From Oreochromis niloticus (taxonomy: Eukaryota; Chordata; Actinopteri; Cichliformes; Cichlidae): DNA of 64,000 nt. This document shows, piece after piece, positions 1-12,618 of this stretch; the stretch's first letter is position 1; each line of letters opens with the position of its first letter. The notes beneath the pieces were generated by a model. It did not search any database. It was not told the DNA's origin and saw nothing but the letters and a program-made list of their open reading frames with translations. Where the stretch lies: contig NC_031965.2 in assembly GCF_001858045.2 (NCBI RefSeq), positions 34,315,184 through 34,379,183 on the forward strand. The letters are read 5' to 3'. The translations under genes were made by a program, and so were the position numbers.

Positions 1-3000
1 TGCCCATGTCTGTGAAGGCCACAGCTGAGGCTGTTGTAGCACTAAAACGATTAAAGGTAAATTATTCTTTTTGTGCCCTCTGCAACTGTTAAGATAAAAC
101 GGCATTCATGTAGAGACTCGATTGTGCTTTTCCTGTCTTCTATCATATATATTGTTACTCTGATGCATGCTTATATGGCCAAGGTTTCAAATAGTGAAGT
201 CAGCGTATGTACAAGTGAGCCAAAACCTCACAATTCAGATGTTTTTAAAATCACAGGCACACATCTTTAAACATATATTGACAGCCTGCATTACAAACCT
301 GGTTTTAACGCTGCTTTGATTCCTGTCTTACTTTTACCCTTGCTTTTGTCTAGTCACACCATGTATCTCACTTTCATTCAAAAATATCAACAGAAAAACA
401 TGCTGTGTGATGTTATTTCAGAAAATTTTGCTGATCCAGAATCCTGAGCCCTACCTGATGAAAAAGGTAGATAGTGACTCAGCTATAGTGATGAAAAATG
501 CTACATTTTCCTGGACAAGACCTGAAAGCCAGTCTGGCCCCCCACCCAGCACAGCCAACGGAGTGTCAGAACACAAGACAGCTGAGACTGAATCCTCACC
601 AGCATTGAAAAACATCTCCTTCACACTGCCTAAGGTGTGATTCAATTCTGATAATGATATCTCAGGTTATCTGCATTCTATTAAAAGTAAACTAATTGTC
701 TGGTATTTCCCGAAGGGCAACCTGCTCGGTGTCTGTGGGAATGTGGGGAGTGGAAAGACATCACTGATTTCCAGCATTTTGGAACAGGTTGCTTTCTCTT
801 TTGTGTTTTTATCCTTTTCTGTTATTTTGTATCATTTCTTTATAGTTTTCTTTTATTTATTTTTTGTTCACTCTTTTCTTATTTGCATGTGTTGAGAAGA
901 TAGAACAAGGACTTTGAGGATTCAGTGAATGTAGACAGTGAGAGAAACAAGAGGACTGTTGGAGGAAAGTTTGTGAATCAGGAGGTGCAGAGGATTAGTA
1001 AGGAGCAGGTGAGGGCAGCTATGAAGAGGATGAAGACTGGAAAGCCATTTATGACCAGGGCAAGGGTGATGTGCAAAAGTGTAATAACTGCAGAGGGACA
1101 AAGTTTTTTCTTTTCTTTTTGTCAGCTTGAAGAGACTTTATTAGGCGAAACTTGTGCTAATGCTACTAGGATTCAGCTAATATCTGTTATAGAAATGTTG
1201 TGGATATGTTGTGGAAGACGGAAAACTAGTCACCCTACACAGGTCAAACATAGTTCAACAGGATATATGTAGCAGATAAGCTAAACAAGTCTCATCAATT
1301 CAGAGACCGGAAGCAGGACACTGTGTCAGCTGAGGAAATTCTGCATGCTTGCACTTCCGCTTCATGCAGGGTTCAGTGGGTTAAGACACAGGTGAATGAA
1401 AGCTGTATCTTAGTATATAACAAAACAATCTTCTACATATCTTATCTGCATAACACCTGTGTAGAAGGAAGCTGTTACAGTTTGTTTGCAAACAAACTGT
1501 AATCTCCCAATTTATCTTCAGAATTATGTAGATGGCAGAGGGTGATAAAGTTTTTGAGTCATACCATGAAGCTACAGGAAAAAATTGTTGAAGGTAGGTT
1601 AGTAAGAAAGGTGACGATCAGTGAGCAGCACAATGGCTTCATGCCAAGAAAGAGCATTATAGATCTGATGTTTGCTTTGAGATTGTTGACGGAGAAGTAG
1701 AGAGAAGGTCAGAAGGAGTTGCACTGTGTCTTTGTGTGAATCTAGAAAACGTTTATGGTAGGGTGTCAAAAGACAAACTGTGGTGCCGCACTTCTCTCAG
1801 TAGCAGAGAAGTATGTTAGGGTGGTGCAAGACATGTATGAGGGCATACGATCAGCTGTGGCAAGGTCTAACAAGAGACGAAGGAGGAGAAAGAAGACGTT
1901 TTTACTATTTCTAACCATACATGAAATGTCTAGTAAATATAGCTTTTCTGTCTCCTTGATATTATCTTTTAGATGCACCTTCTTCAGGGCTCCATCACAG
2001 CCGATGGGACATTTGCGTACGTCTCCCAACAGGCCTGGATTTTTCACGGAACTGTTCGAGAAAATATCCTCATGGGGGAACCTTTTGACCAAACCAAGTA
2101 ATTGATAATTTAACATAAATCAGTTATTGTAACTATTTTTGAATAGCTAAGACTTAAATATGAAAAGAACAGGTATTATTATAAAATAAGGAGATTTCAT
2201 GTCAATAATTACTGCACCAACCAAGACTATGAAAATGAGGGGAAGCGTTTTCGGTTTGACTATATATTCCCTGTGACTTTACCTTACATGAAAAATGTTC
2301 AACTAGGAGAAAGTTCATCTTATCTCTGTGAATTTGCATTTGATAAGAATATAATAAAAGTGGAGGTCATCTTCATTATCTGACAGGGTTACAATAGGAA
2401 GTTCAATTTAGTGATGGTGAGAAGGGAAATTTGCTGACCTCTGTATAGTGTAGACTTAACAGAAAGTGAAAGGGCCCTGTCATAACCTCTCATAAACCAC
2501 CAGGCACCATATGTCTGAGCAAATAAAATGAATGCTTTTTCAAAGAAAAGTTTTTCAGAGACCAGGTCTTATCCTGATTACATATGTTATTAGACTCATT
2601 GGATTTTTAGAATTATTTAATTGGTTCTGTTCGATACACTATATTTCTCTCAGTCAGGGAACTGTCTTACATTGTTACTCCACAGATATGACAGGGTTGT
2701 GGATGTCTGTAGCCTCAGAGCTGACCTGAAGATTCTGCCATTCGGTGACCAAACTGAGGTAGGTGCTCTCTCTTTAAACTGTCAAAGAAATTCATTGAAA
2801 GTCCTTATCTGCATAAACAAGTATCTGATAGATAAGTAGAAAAAAAAAAAGCCTTGTGTCATGTGTCCTAGTCGTTTAAACATACAATTCAACAAAGTCC
2901 AAAATAAATAATGAGCTATTTGAAGTTAAACAAACCGTAACAACCATATCTCCCCTCCAGCAACTACTATGTGAAGATAAAGGAGGGTATATTGAGACAG

Positions 3001-6000
3001 AATAATACTATAGTGTTGTATGGAATAAATGCACTAGTATAATGTAATGAATTACAATATTTAAAATATAATACCATCTCTTGCATAAAGATTGAGTAAA
3101 TTTCTGGATTGTATTAAGTCTGACTGATATTTTGTCAGATTGGGGAGCGGGGGCTTAATCTGTCAGGGGGACAGAAGCAGAGGATCAGCCTGGCCAGAGC
3201 AGTCTACTCCAACAAGGACATCTTCCTCCTTGACGATCCTCTATCTGCTGTTGATGCTCATGTGGGGAAACATATTTTTGAAGAATGTATAAAGAAGGAG
3301 CTCCAAGGAAAATCGGTCGTACTGGTTACACACCAGCTCCAGGTAAGAACACTGTTTCATTCTTTAGTGCTTTCACTAAAGAATAACAATAAATGACAAG
3401 AACAATTGATATAAGCAGTTAAAAAAAAGACTCTCCTGACCATATATATTGTAATTTTACAGTCAGAGGCCATGTCTTACCATGGCAGTAGGAACAGAAA
3501 AACATCCGTTAGTACTTTATAAAAATCACTATAATCCACTTTGTTAATCTATATAAAAACCAAAGTGAAAAATTGACCAGGTTACTTGATGGATCATATC
3601 TTGGCCTGAGCCTCTGAAATCTGGAAATGCTGCTGGGCAAGCACCAGGTGATTTCATGAATATTGTCTAAAATTTTATTTTTAAATATAACATTTTGGAC
3701 AAATTCAGTCAAATCTGAAAAAACTTAGTCACACTACTGGAGATAAAAACTTCTGTCAAATGACATATCTGTGTACATACATGTGATTATAGTTTAGAAC
3801 AGCTCTGACAACACTATAGATTTTGTTGCCACAGTTGTTCTCACTTATGCTTGCTAGTATTTGGAGTTCTGTGATGACATCCTGGTTCTGGAGGACGGGG
3901 AGATCAGGGAGGCCGGAAACCACGAAACCTTGATGAACGCCAGCGGACGCTATGCTCAGCTCATCACCAATTACCAGATGGAACAGTCCAAAGTAAGCGT
4001 ACCCTAAATTAAAAGAGTACATCTCATACCTCTTCCATTTTTATCTTTGATTTTTATTATTAAGTTCCTGCAAATCACCTCACCTGTTCTTTATTGTTTG
4101 ATTATGTCAAAAACAATAAACTTAATGATCAGTTGTAAAACAAGGTACAAATCATTCCAATCAGTCCAAAGTAAGCGTACCCTAAATTAAAAGAGTACAG
4201 CTCGTACCTCTTCTATTTTTTATCTTTGATTCTTATTATTAAGTTCCTGCAAATCACCTCACCTGTTCTTTATTGTTTGATTATGTCAAAAACAATAAAC
4301 TTAATGATAAGTTGTAAAACAAGGTACAAATCATTCCATTCGTGGTTATAAGCTTGTACGGGCTGGGCTGTAATGCTGTGTTCCTGATATTCTTGCTTGT
4401 CAGACTCAGAATGAGGAGGGAGAGGAAGAGGAGGATTTATCATCCCAAGATGCCACTGAGTTGAAAGAGGTTGCGCTCAGACATCGTGCAGACCGTGGGA
4501 TAGCAAACCCTGGTATAAAAACTAGGAAGAAAATGATTTTAATAATTTGAACTTTTTGGGTGTTTGAATTCATGACAGACTTTGTCTTAGTAGTGGTGCT
4601 TTTTTGAATAAGGTGGGGTTTTTGGGGTTTTTTCACTGTCCAGAGACCAGTGTTTAGGGGGATGACGCTGACACTTTCTAAATATTGCTGTGCCAGCACA
4701 TGTGCAGTGTTGAGACATCAGTACTTTTGTTTGTTAAAGAGCAATTGTATAACCAGGGACAGATCAAAGTTTTGTCAATCAAAAACGAGGCCTTGTAAAG
4801 TAATAACAGACAGGGCAGCAAACTTGTAGTCCTGGCTGTTTTTGTTATATACCCATGTTTTTTTTCTCTAACTAAACACCAGCAAAGTTCCAATGTGTCT
4901 TCATAATTTTTCATGTGTTTTGAAAGTGTAATGTTGCACCAAAAATATGACCTGTGAAGGTCATGACATAACATTACTATCATATTTATACGCATCAAAA
5001 CATTCAGTGACCTGCAATAGGTCAGGATAGAAATGTTTGATCCCAGTTGTATTATTTAAAGTGACTCTTCCCTCTATAGATACAAGTGATTAGTTTCCAG
5101 ATTTCCTTGCTGTAGGGGTCTGTGGTTCAACTCTTTGTAGTTATGTCTTACAATATGTGGTCAATGATAATTTAAGTCAATTGTTGTGATTAGTAGAATG
5201 ATAAAATTACTTCTATGCTTCCTTTCAGCATTTGACATGTCAGATGAAAAGGATCATGAAACAACAGCTGAGCAAAAGCGTAAGACTTTAAAGTTCACTT
5301 AATTCTGAGTGTCATCCCAGGGTTTGTCAGCTGTTTCACTATTACATATTTAGTTGTTATGTGATGCCCTGTGTTACACCAAGCAATACTTTAGATTTTT
5401 AGATATTTTTTATAATGGAAATGCACATGTGATGCATGTAAATGCAAATGGAAGTCACTAATCCTGTTACGACTATTAAAATATTTTCCCCGTTTTAAGC
5501 TCCTGTCAAGTCTGATGACCAGCTAGTCCGTGAAGAGTCCTTCACGGAGGGTGCTGTCTCCTTAAGAACCTACCACCGGTACTGTCAAGCAGCTGGAGGT
5601 CTGATACAACACACACATGCATTTACATGATTTTGAGCAGTAATGTATACTAATATGTACTTAATAGTTGTGCTGTAACTCTCTGCTACAGGCTACATTC
5701 TCGTCTTTCTCGCTGTCCTGAACATTGTCCTGATGATTGGATCCACAGCCTTCAGCAACTGGTGGCTCAGCTTCTGGCTTGGAAAGGGTAATGGGGTGAG
5801 AATCCTGTCTCTCTAGCATTCACACAATAATAATCTCATCGTGTATCAACAGCTTGGGTGAAATAACAATGAGCTCTCAGTCACTGGATTATTGGATGTG
5901 CTCATTATACTGCTGCAGTGTGAACCTTTTTACAGGGTCAAGCATACCTGTAAAGAACAGAGTGCTAACTGAATGGTCTGGGCAGAACCAATGTGATGAA

Positions 6001-9000
6001 GAACATAATATTTCAGCTAGCACATTTCTTAGTGGTACACTTTCGTATTATTCCAGCCTATCAGTACACAGAATACTGGCACATCTTAGTCTACCCTTTA
6101 TGCTTGTTTAGCTTGACCCTAACCCGAACCATGTCCTGGAACAGTTGTTTAAAGAGCAACTTGCGATCCACCACCATTACTACTAAACATTGTTCTTTAA
6201 CAGTACCTTTGCATGCTGGAGTGTTATGTTCTTTATTTAGCAAATTCAGGATCTGGAAAGTAGTCTTCCTATTTCACGGTTAATGAATTTTTTCAAAAAC
6301 TTCCTGTCTTTGATGTAAAAAAAATTAGTTTCCATGCACTGCTGTATTAGAAACCTGCTCTCTAGCTGTGGCTTGTCACTCAAGATGACAGTTCAAGAAG
6401 GACCCACCGAAATGATTGACACGCCAAGTCCACTCTCTCTCCACTAACAAAAGATATTTTGTCTGTTTTATCGCAGTCATCGACTAACCCAGGTTCAGAT
6501 TCAGGTGACATCTCAAAAAATCCAGACCTGCACTACTACCAAACGATTTATGGTGTGATGACGCTCATCATGGTGGTACTTGCCCTCATCAAATGCTTCT
6601 TTTTTACTTATGTCACCTTGAGGGCCTCCTGCAAACTCCACGACACAATGTTCAAGAAGGTACCCAGAAATAATCCCCAGTGTTTACCATTCAACATGAC
6701 CAATTGAAACACAGATTAACTGCTCAATGATTCAATAAATGATTATTTTTGTTGTTTGTATTTTCCTCTCACAGATTATTGCCAGTCCAATGAGTTTCTT
6801 TGACACAACTCCAACGGGCCGAATTCTAAACCGTTTCTCTAAAGATCAAGAAGAGGTGGACACTGTGCTTCCTCTTCACATGGATCCTTTCCTGCAGTTT
6901 TGTCTTCTCGTCACATTCACAATTATCATCATCGCATCCGTTTTTCCGTACATGCTTGTGGCTGTGGTTGTCATGGGAGCGTTGTTTACCCTCATTCTCT
7001 TGTGAGTTAAGTTTTAAAAATTGGCTTAGTGCGAGAGCAAATAGTTGACTAAGGTACAAGTCGATCAACATTTGTTTTAATTTATCTGCAGCCTATTCCA
7101 AAGGGGTATTCGTCATATGAAGAAGATGGAAAACATCAGCCGTTCTCCCTGTATCTCACTAACGACTTCTACACTGCAGGGCCTCAGCACCATCCATGCT
7201 TACAACACAAGAAACAGTCACATAGAAATGTAAGACACCAGAACTCCTTCACAAAAACAAGTAAAAGTCTCTCTATTACTGGTCAGTCTGTAAATGATGT
7301 GTTCTTTGATTGGTGCTCTACAGGAGTGTGATCTCAACTCTCATCATGTCATTGTGTCATATTGTAGGTTCAATTCCCTGAATGACATCAACTCAAATCA
7401 CTTTTTATTGTTTCATTCTGGCACCCGATGGCTTTCTTTTTGGCTGGACTTCATGGCTGCTACTATGACCTTGTTGGTGTCTCTGTTTGTAGTGCTTAGC
7501 AGTAATGACTTTATCGCTCCATCCTTGAAAGGCCTGGCCATATCCTATACCATACAGGTAAATAAGGAGAGCAGAGTTATACGTCTAAGTCATGTTGAAA
7601 TGTGTGTTTGTGTTTTGTTAGAACTTTTGTGTGTTGTCCAGTTGACAGGCATGCTTCAATATGTAGTAAGAGAGTCAACGGAAGTGGAAGCAAGGTTCAA
7701 CTCAGTGGAGCGACTGCAGGAATACATCATGGTCAGATTTCTCTCCGGAAACTATCCATCTTTCATGGTTTTGCCAAGACCAAACCCCAAATTTCCTCTG
7801 TTTGCCTCACTCAAAAAATTAATTTTTTTATTTGCAGGATTGTAAGTCTGAGGCCCCCAGGCATGTTAAAGAGGCTCAGATCCCACAGGACTGGCCTAGC
7901 AGTGGGGGCGTCTCCTTCGTAGACTATAAGATGAGGTACAGAGAGAATACACCAATTGTCCTAAACGGCCTTGATTTCCACATTCAACCTGGAGAGAAGC
8001 TGGGGATCGTGGGAAGGACTGGCTCTGGTAAGGCCCCGAATTTAGTAGCTATTACTTTTTCTTAATTTTTATTCAGTGGGATATTTAAAAATTATGTGTT
8101 AATTAGAAATATTTAAATAATTATGCAGTTAAAAAACATTAGATATTACAGCAATGCTGTTTCCAAGTAGGGCTGCCACAAACGATTATTTTGATAGTCG
8201 ACTAGTCACCGATTATTTTTGCGATTAGTCGACTAATCAGATCATGCATCCATTGAACGTAAAACGTACAGCTTATTGCGCCAGCATGCATCTGCTCTTA
8301 TATAACTATCATTAGCTTACAGCTTTAAGTGTTTAAGATATGTGCTAACTAAAAATAAAGACAAGATGATAGTTTATTAAATGTTAATGAAATTTGCAGA
8401 TTTTTTTGTTGAAGTTTAATAAACTCCTTGCTATCTAAAATATAACAGGACACCGGAGTATATTCTGGAGCATCTCACACTTCTGATAACCAGTTGTCTG
8501 CTTGACGTTTATTCAGCTGTGTAAAAACTATAACTTTAATCTCAGCCAAACCGATTTACTCAGGAACAAATTAAATACTAAAAAAGCCAAACAATAACAT
8601 TTTTAAGTTATCTAAGTGACTTATGTATGTTAAACCTGAGTAGCGAAAGACGGCGGTGGGTTTGAAAACGATTTGCCGGGAGTCCGGTGTTCTCACGGGC
8701 TGTAGTGAGCCTTGCCCCCGGCTAGCTATTGAGCTAGTAGTTAACAGACGTCTCCGAAAATGTCGGAGCGCTTTTGAAAATATGTGGTGTCTTGATAAAC
8801 TGACCAGATATTTGAGGTTTACACAGTTGCATTCTCGCCTGAAAATATGTTAAACGTTTATTTTGTGACCCAGAAAGAATAATAACAGTAATATTAAAAC
8901 TAACTAGCTCCCGCCATTGTTGGAAACTGAGCTGGGCTGCGCTATGAATTCTGGGACAGAGCTACTTCTTCTTCTTCTTCGGGGTTTAATGGCAGCTGGC

Positions 9001-12000
9001 ATCCTTGTAAATGCAGTGCTGCCATCTTCTGTTTCAGTCCGTTATTACACTCTTAAATCCTACTACTTATTCCTGCGTCTTTTGTGATCTTAGAAAGCTT
9101 CAAACGACGCGTCGACTATTAAATCAGTCGTCGACGATTTTGATAGTCGACGTAATCGTGACTAGTCGACTAATCGTGGCAGCCCTATTTCCAAGACAGT
9201 TGTGACACTTTTTAAACACAATGCAATGATCTCTTTTTGATTGGATACAAGTAGTAAGTTGGCATATTGCACATTTACTGCTAATTAGCTCATCTTTTAA
9301 CAATAAGTGATAAAGAAATAAGACTTTGAAAGCAAAATGTTTTCCCAGACTCACTTGATATAGAAGCTGTGCAGTTTGAAGCCATCTTTGTCATATTTCA
9401 TGTTTTATAATTTGCTAGTAGGTGACAGTTCTGGACTGTAGGAAGACCAGTTTAGACCGATGGTTCTTTGAGTAGGCCGCCATGCTGTTGTAGTTTAGCA
9501 CTGTAGGAGTTTGATCTTTTATCAATGGACGCACTAACAAAAAGTGCTTACTGACCTTGGTTGAAACTGGACTCAGAAAAAAAAAATGTTTCTGATTCCA
9601 TTTAGTGATGGTCTCCTTATTCCCAACCATTGATTAAGATGAAAGATAATTTGTTGTTTATCCATTAAAATGTATAACTTTAAACATTCATATGTTAAAT
9701 TAAATCTGTCTTTATTTACATTTTACACAGTTTCCTTTTTTGGGAAACAGGGTTGTAATTATTATAGCAGTGAATTCCTAATTATTCCATAGTCCAGATT
9801 ACAATTTTACTCAGCTCTTCTTGATAGCTATAGCTACTCTGCTCTGTGCTTTGTGTCTGTAGGGAAATCCTCTTTAGGAGTAGCTCTATTCAGACTAGTA
9901 GAGCCTGCAGCAGGAACCATAAAGATAGACGGAGTTGATATTATGTCCATTGGCCTGCAGGATTTGCGCAGCAAGTTGTCCATCATCCCTCAGGACCCTG
10001 TGCTGTTCATCGGTACAGTAAGGTAGTGAACCAGAAGTACAGAATCACTGATTTTACTCCTGCATGTCAGTCACTAGATAAAGAGCTGTTTTTCCTACAG
10101 GTACAACCTAGACCCGTTTAATAACTACACTGATGAGGAGATTTGGGCAGCACTGGAGAAGACCTATATAAAGGACTCAGTATGTTATCAGTATTGTATA
10201 CTCTTATTGTTTGTTTTGCCACTCGCTTTTATCCAAGATTTTGCTTTGACAAAAACTAAAACCCACAACACATAAGACTGCAGTCTCTGTGACACGTCTG
10301 ATTAGTATAGCCCTAAAAGAATATGGAATAGCCCGAGAGGCAAAAATATATTTTATGTTCATTTTTTTTAGCACATCCTATGTTCATGACGTTTATTTAG
10401 TTTTACTTCTGTTCTTTTTTTCCTTTAGTTAGCTCTCAGTTATTAGATTTTTAACAATTTTTCTGCCACTTGCCAGTATTGTTTACTCTCTGACTAGCTC
10501 TGCATATTTGGAATTTGGACTTCTTTTCCCCCCAGTGCCCTACATTTAGTTCACCTTCCTCTGTGTACCATTATAGTACACTCTGTCCAGGCACATGTTT
10601 AGTAGATCGCAACAATGACAAACTCAAACACAGGGCTTAAATACATAGAGGGAGCAATCAGGGAATGGACAACAGGAGGGAAACACAGCTGCGGCAAATT
10701 AGGCCTAACGAGACAAGGGGAAGCAAAACCAGATACATTAACATCAGACAAGGACCTTCAAAATAAAACAGGAAACATGACACAGACTGAACTAAAGACA
10801 GACTCCCACGCACGCACTGCAACAGAGGGAACAGAGACGTAGGGCAGACATAGACACTAGCTGGACACGGGGATATAACAACTAAGGATAACACAGAGAC
10901 ATAACCCATAAGAAAGAACTCTAACAAAGAAACCAAAGACTAGAAAAGATAAATAATATAATAAACTCAAAAGCCCTGGGTCAACGACCCAGGCATCCTA
11001 ACAGGAAGTAGTAAACCCTAAACATTTTTATTACAACAAGTTTGATAAGGTTCTGGCATGTCTAAATTCTTATCACAGAATACACTCAGGTATTCCTTTC
11101 TGGCAAAAATGAACTCTAGTAGTCCTTAATCCAAGACTAGCATGGGGGTTGCAAGCTAGAAAGAAATAGCCAATCTCCTTTCTAGTCAGCCACAACCAAA
11201 TAGCCACCTGTCTGATTTTTTTTCCTGGCTAATCTCTGGTTTGACAGCTTCAGAGTGATTAGCTCTTTTTTCATTTAGGTTGCAGCCAACTAGCCATAAG
11301 CAGTGTCACCAGTCAGCAGCCCCTTGCTGTTATGTTTTCCAGACTTCTGTCCACACCACATCTTACTCCTACTTTAATTATCCAATTCATGCACCTTAGA
11401 GTGCCAATAGTTATTCCCACCTATCTGTTCGAGCACACCCACCTGAGGGCAAGGTGTACCAGTCAGGCTTCACTGTAGGTGTTCCCTATGTTCCTGCTTT
11501 TGCTTCCTCCAGGGAGTCTAGTTGTTCTGCCTCTCAGCTAACACTAGCCCTCCTGAGTGGTCCAGTCTTTGTGTTGTGTCTTAAGGTGATCCTCTCAAGC
11601 ATCAACACCTGTCTGCATTGCCAGCAGTTCATGTGCTCTTGCTTTCAACACTTAGGTTATTCTGTTCCTCAGCCATCTAGGCTATACACCTCTTTTTTCC
11701 ATTTCACTGGCTCTATATAAGAGTTCAAACTTTTGATTGCCTTGCCTTGCCTTAGACAAGGATTATACAACTTTGTAGTTTATTTTGTGGGCTTTTTTTG
11801 CTGTGAATATCCTCTTTATGTTAGCAAGGGGTATGAATGGCAGTACCAAAATTAGTGCTGTTAAATATGATTTTATTCCATCAGATCGCCAAGCTGGAAG
11901 AAAGGCTACAGGCACCAGTGTTGGAAAATGGAGAGAACTTCTCTGTTGGTGAGAGACAACTGATGTGTATGGCTAGGGCTCTACTCCGTAACTCCAAGGT

Positions 12001-12618
12001 GTGTACACACATATGACACTTTCTTGATGATACTAAATTTAATTTGCATTTTTAGTTTTATTGTTAATACACAGTTTATTGGCTGGGATAGTGCTGTCAC
12101 ATTAGCTTGTGATGTCTCTATCAATAATTCCATTAATTACTTTACCATTGTGTGCGTTCAAAGTGTATAATAACATAAGCACTGTAAACATTTTTGTATT
12201 TTATGACACTTTTGCCATCCACTGTTTTCTTCTTTCTGACCACCATTACGCTGGTTATTTTTTGGCAGATTATTCTTTTAGACGAAGCCACAGCATCCAT
12301 TGATTCAGAAACAGATGCTCTAATTCAAAACACCATCAAAGATGCCTTCAAAGACTGCACCATGCTCACCATAGCGCATCGCATCAACACTGTTATGCAT
12401 GCAGATCGTATTCTGGTCATGGACAATGGGCAGGTACCAAAAAAAAAAAATCACAAATGAACACAAATCAAAGATGATGTTTACACAATCTCTAACTTAA
12501 ACTCACTAAGTGTTCTGTTCGACAGGTGGCAGAATTAGACCATCCAGATGTGCTGAAGCAACGGCCAGACTCTCTGTTCTCATCACTCCTGACAGCTGCT
12601 AATACAGTAAACTCATGA
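1..12618 (+). CDS. abcc12: ABCC12-type ABC transporter, 5'-truncated by the window edge
   Basis: Multi-spanning plasma-membrane ABC exporter of the MRP subfamily; substrate cannot be read from sequence. Exons I place: 1-56, 422-634, 716-787, 1973-2097, 2686-2758, 3139-3342, 3858-3992, 4404-4512, 5229-5279, 5500-5598, 5692-5795, 6477-6659, 6775-7001, 7092-7229, 7368-7557, 7642-7731, 7838-8027, 9863-10022, 10101-10179, 11885-11998, 12269-12433, 12526-12618. Every intron is GT-AG and every phase joins, giving 955 residues with no internal stop. The order is end of membrane domain 1, NBD1, acidic linker (NEEGEEEEDLSS), TM7-12 and NBD2. Blocks such as VGKHIFEECIKK and IILLDEATASID resemble ABCC12 more than ABCC5, the close relative. 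The 5' third, about 400 residues by comparison with human ABCC12, lies left of the window. Paralog naming is from recalled family sequences, not a search. Confidence 0.9.
57..421 (+). other. Intron with nothing further recognised
   Basis: The donor GTAA starts at 57 and the acceptor ATTTCAG ends at 421. The AT-rich sequence between shows no conserved coding or repeat ends that I can recognise. Confidence 0.6.
897..1872 (+). mobile_element. Decayed RTE-like LINE fragment in an intron
   Basis: Two broken stretches read like the reverse-transcriptase ORF of teleost RTE-type LINEs. At 925-1060 the frame gives NQEVQRISKEQVRAAMKRMK. At 1540-1850 shifted frames give pieces such as GFMPRKS and KYVRVVQDMYEG. 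Between them lies about 470 bp of unrelated sequence. Frameshifts and stops show it is dead. Family assignment is from recalled consensus motifs. Confidence 0.65.
1475..1502. repeat. Perfect 28-bp palindrome
   Basis: Two 14-base arms, TTACAGTTTGTTTG and its exact reverse complement, meet with no spacer at 1488/1489. The palindrome sits in the non-LINE insert between the two LINE pieces of the intron, so it may belong to an unrecognised insertion. Confidence 0.85.
2098..3857 (+). other. Three introns, nothing recognised
   Basis: The introns 2098-2685, 2759-3138 and 3343-3857 flank the coding exons of NBD1. They are AT-rich with ordinary GT-AG borders. I see no transposon ends or extra coding blocks. 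Confidence 0.5.
3984..4338 (+). repeat. 178-bp tandem duplication spanning an exon end and its splice donor
   Basis: The stretch from CAGTCCAAAGTAAGC at 3984 to 4161 is repeated at 4162 to about 4338 with only a few mismatches (for example ATCTCATACC versus AGCTCGTACC). Copy 1 contains the last 9 bases of an ABCC12 coding exon and its GTAAGC donor. Copy 2 repeats both inside the intron. Use of the second donor would read GTA AGC GTA CCC TAA and stop. Confidence 0.9.
4513..6476 (+). other. Linker and TM7 introns, nothing recognised
   Basis: The longer introns here are 4513-5228 and 5796-6476. They carry scattered short open frames on both strands but no conserved domain, transposon end or RNA-gene signature that I can support. 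Confidence 0.5.
5500..7731 (+). other. abcc12: Membrane domain 2 of the + strand ABCC12
   Basis: Exon 5500-5598 holds the conserved lead-in to TM7 (LRTYHRYCQAAG). Exon 5692-5795 is TM7, ending in STAFSNWWLSFWL. Exon 6477-6659 has a short Ser/Asp-rich external loop and TM8. Exon 6775-7001 opens with the coupling motif SPMSFFDTTPTGRILNRFSKD and continues into two hydrophobic helices. Exons 7092-7731 finish the domain (LQGLSTIHAYN, LKGLAISYTIQ, VEARFNSVERLQEY). Exon sizes 183, 227, 138, 190 and 90 recur exactly in the inverted copy. Confidence 0.88.
8168..9187. mobile_element. Non-autonomous hAT-type element with 8-bp target duplication
   Basis: The 1020-bp element begins TAGGGCTGCCAC and ends GTGGCAGCCCTA. 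It is flanked on both sides by the same 8 bp, TTTCCAAG (8160-8167 and 9188-9195), the target-site length of hAT transposons. Both ends carry repeated GTCGACTA blocks in either orientation. It has no transposase frame. It lies in the ABCC12 intron that splits the NBD2 Walker A motif. Confidence 0.88.
10180..11884 (+). repeat. 1.7-kb intron with a probable interspersed-repeat remnant near 10600-11010
   Basis: From about 10600 the sequence turns A-rich and repetitive in style and ends near 11000 with AAGCCCTGGGTCAACGACCC. A similar ending, GTCAAGGACCCAGGACCATG, occurs at 44637-44656, so both are likely copies of one dispersed family. The class is unknown. The remainder of the intron to 11884 shows nothing I recognise. 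Confidence 0.4.

Larger units (their letters stand above)
422..4512 (+). other. abcc12: NBD1 and start of linker of the + strand ABCC12
   Basis: The Walker A GNVGSGKT is in exon 716-787, the Q-loop region YVSQQAWIFHG in 1973-2097, the signature LSGGQKQ and Walker B IFLLDDPLSAVD in 3139-3342, and the H-loop VTHQLQ at the end of that exon. Walker B is followed by Asp rather than the catalytic Glu. This is the usual degenerate NBD1 site of ABCC proteins. Exon 422-634 is a variable, Ser/Pro-rich lead-in, and 4404-4512 begins the acidic linker. Confidence 0.88.
7838..12618 (+). other. abcc12: NBD2 and C-terminus of the + strand ABCC12
   Basis: Walker A GRTGSGKS is split across the 8027/9863 junction. 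The Q-loop is in IIPQDPVLFIG (9863-10022), the signature FSVGERQ in 11885-11998, and Walker B IILLDEATASID with the catalytic Glu plus the H-loop IAHR in 12269-12433. The last exon (12526-12618) ends with TGA at 12616-12618. NBD2 looks competent, as expected where one site of an ABCC dimer is catalytic. Confidence 0.9.

Noticed and set aside
7294..7845. 183-residue open frame on the + strand
   Set aside because: It reads through two ABCC12 exons and the introns around them; splice sites and phase show it is not a separate gene.
8656..8853. Short frame inside intron sequence
   Set aside because: It lies inside the non-autonomous hAT-type element and resembles no transposase.
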